A stretch of DNA of 6,669 bases from Bacteroidales bacterium (GTDB taxonomy: Bacteria; Bacteroidota; Bacteroidia; Bacteroidales; JAAUTT01): positions 1 to 6,669 of the forward strand of contig JAAUTT010000246.1 in the NCBI GenBank assembly GCA_012031335.1. Reading direction: 5' to 3'. The translations under genes and the position numbers were made by a program. Position 1 is the first letter of the stretch, and the number at the start of each line of letters is the position of its first letter. Positions 6,288 to 6,669 of this stretch are shown here, piece by piece. Below the pieces are notes generated by a model. The model made no database searches, was not told where the DNA came from, and was given only the letters and a program-made list of their open reading frames with translations.

Positions 6288-6669
6288 AATAGTAGGTTTT
6301 ATAATTTTGATAAATACTTTATTCTGTTAATAAAATGTTCATTGTTTTTACAGAAATAAAAATATATTAAAAAACCCTGATATTATTTGGCATATAATGA
6401 TATATTTTGAACTCACAGGTGATTCATCTCAATAAATAGCTATTGTATAATTCAAAAATATTTTGTTATTTTTATTATCTAATTAACAAACACATAAAAA
6501 TCATTGTCATAGTACTGATTACGCTAAACTGTCAAACAACAGCTATACACAAAATTTAATGTTTAGCTAATCTTAAGTATCGTTGTTAGAATTAGACCAT
6601 TAGACAACTTAATTATTAAATACCTACTGGAATTCTTACGTAATGAAGTTTTATAATCTTGCTAAATTT
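6288..6669. other. AT-rich intergenic region without a recognisable gene
   Basis: I see no coding frame, RNA gene or IS end here. There are several A/T runs, a 7-bp inverted repeat (GCTAAAC 6523-6529 with GTTTAGC 6561-6567, 31-base spacing) and a short direct repeat ATTAGAC (6591 and 6599). No full TTTG-N19-TAnnTTTG promoter was found in either direction. An ATG at 6643 is open to the window edge but only nine codons are visible. Confidence 0.5.

Noticed and set aside
6643..6669. ATG opening MKFYNLAKF to the right edge, possibly the start of a gene.
   Set aside because: Only nine codons are visible, with no promoter or homology signal, so it cannot be supported.

Overview
The window looks like DNA from a member of the Bacteroidota. 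HisG, HisC and HisD read like Bacteroides-type enzymes (recalled families, not searched). The two best promoters fit the TTTG / TAnnTTTG pattern of the Bacteroidota primary sigma factor, start codons follow A-rich stretches rather than Shine-Dalgarno sites, and a small ORF resembles a type IX secretion sorting domain. The lineage below phylum is not resolvable by eye.

Layout. Positions 1-362 are apparently non-coding and do not continue the neighbouring operon. From about 363 to 3922 lies a minus-strand histidine operon: promoter, two successive histidine-rich leaders each followed by a terminator hairpin, then hisG, hisD, hisC and only the first nine codons of hisB. HisB breaks off at a GATC, beyond which the sequence is unrelated. 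Upstream, 3965-5291 on the minus strand is a YihY/BrkB-family inner-membrane protein ending at a hairpin terminator that overlaps the his promoter. A short divergent promoter region (5292-5373) separates it from a plus-strand ComB-family phosphatase gene (5374-6078). Convergent with that, 8 bp away, is a 66-residue ORF (6087-6287). The rest, 6288-6669, is AT-rich with no convincing gene.

How the genes work together. HisG, HisD and HisC catalyse the first, the last two and the seventh steps of histidine synthesis. The leaders suggest that transcription is tuned by histidyl-tRNA supply through attenuation, here apparently in two consecutive stages. YihY and ComB are not obviously connected to histidine.

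The main caution is sequence quality. Three adjacent genes carry seven single-base frameshifts in total (hisC 1, hisD 2, yihY 4), at least three of them in short homopolymers, while hisG and comB are intact. With the hisB break at a GATC, this points first to an error-prone or chimeric assembly, and only second to real gene decay. I see no obviously new multi-gene system; the tandem his attenuator is the most interesting biological signal.
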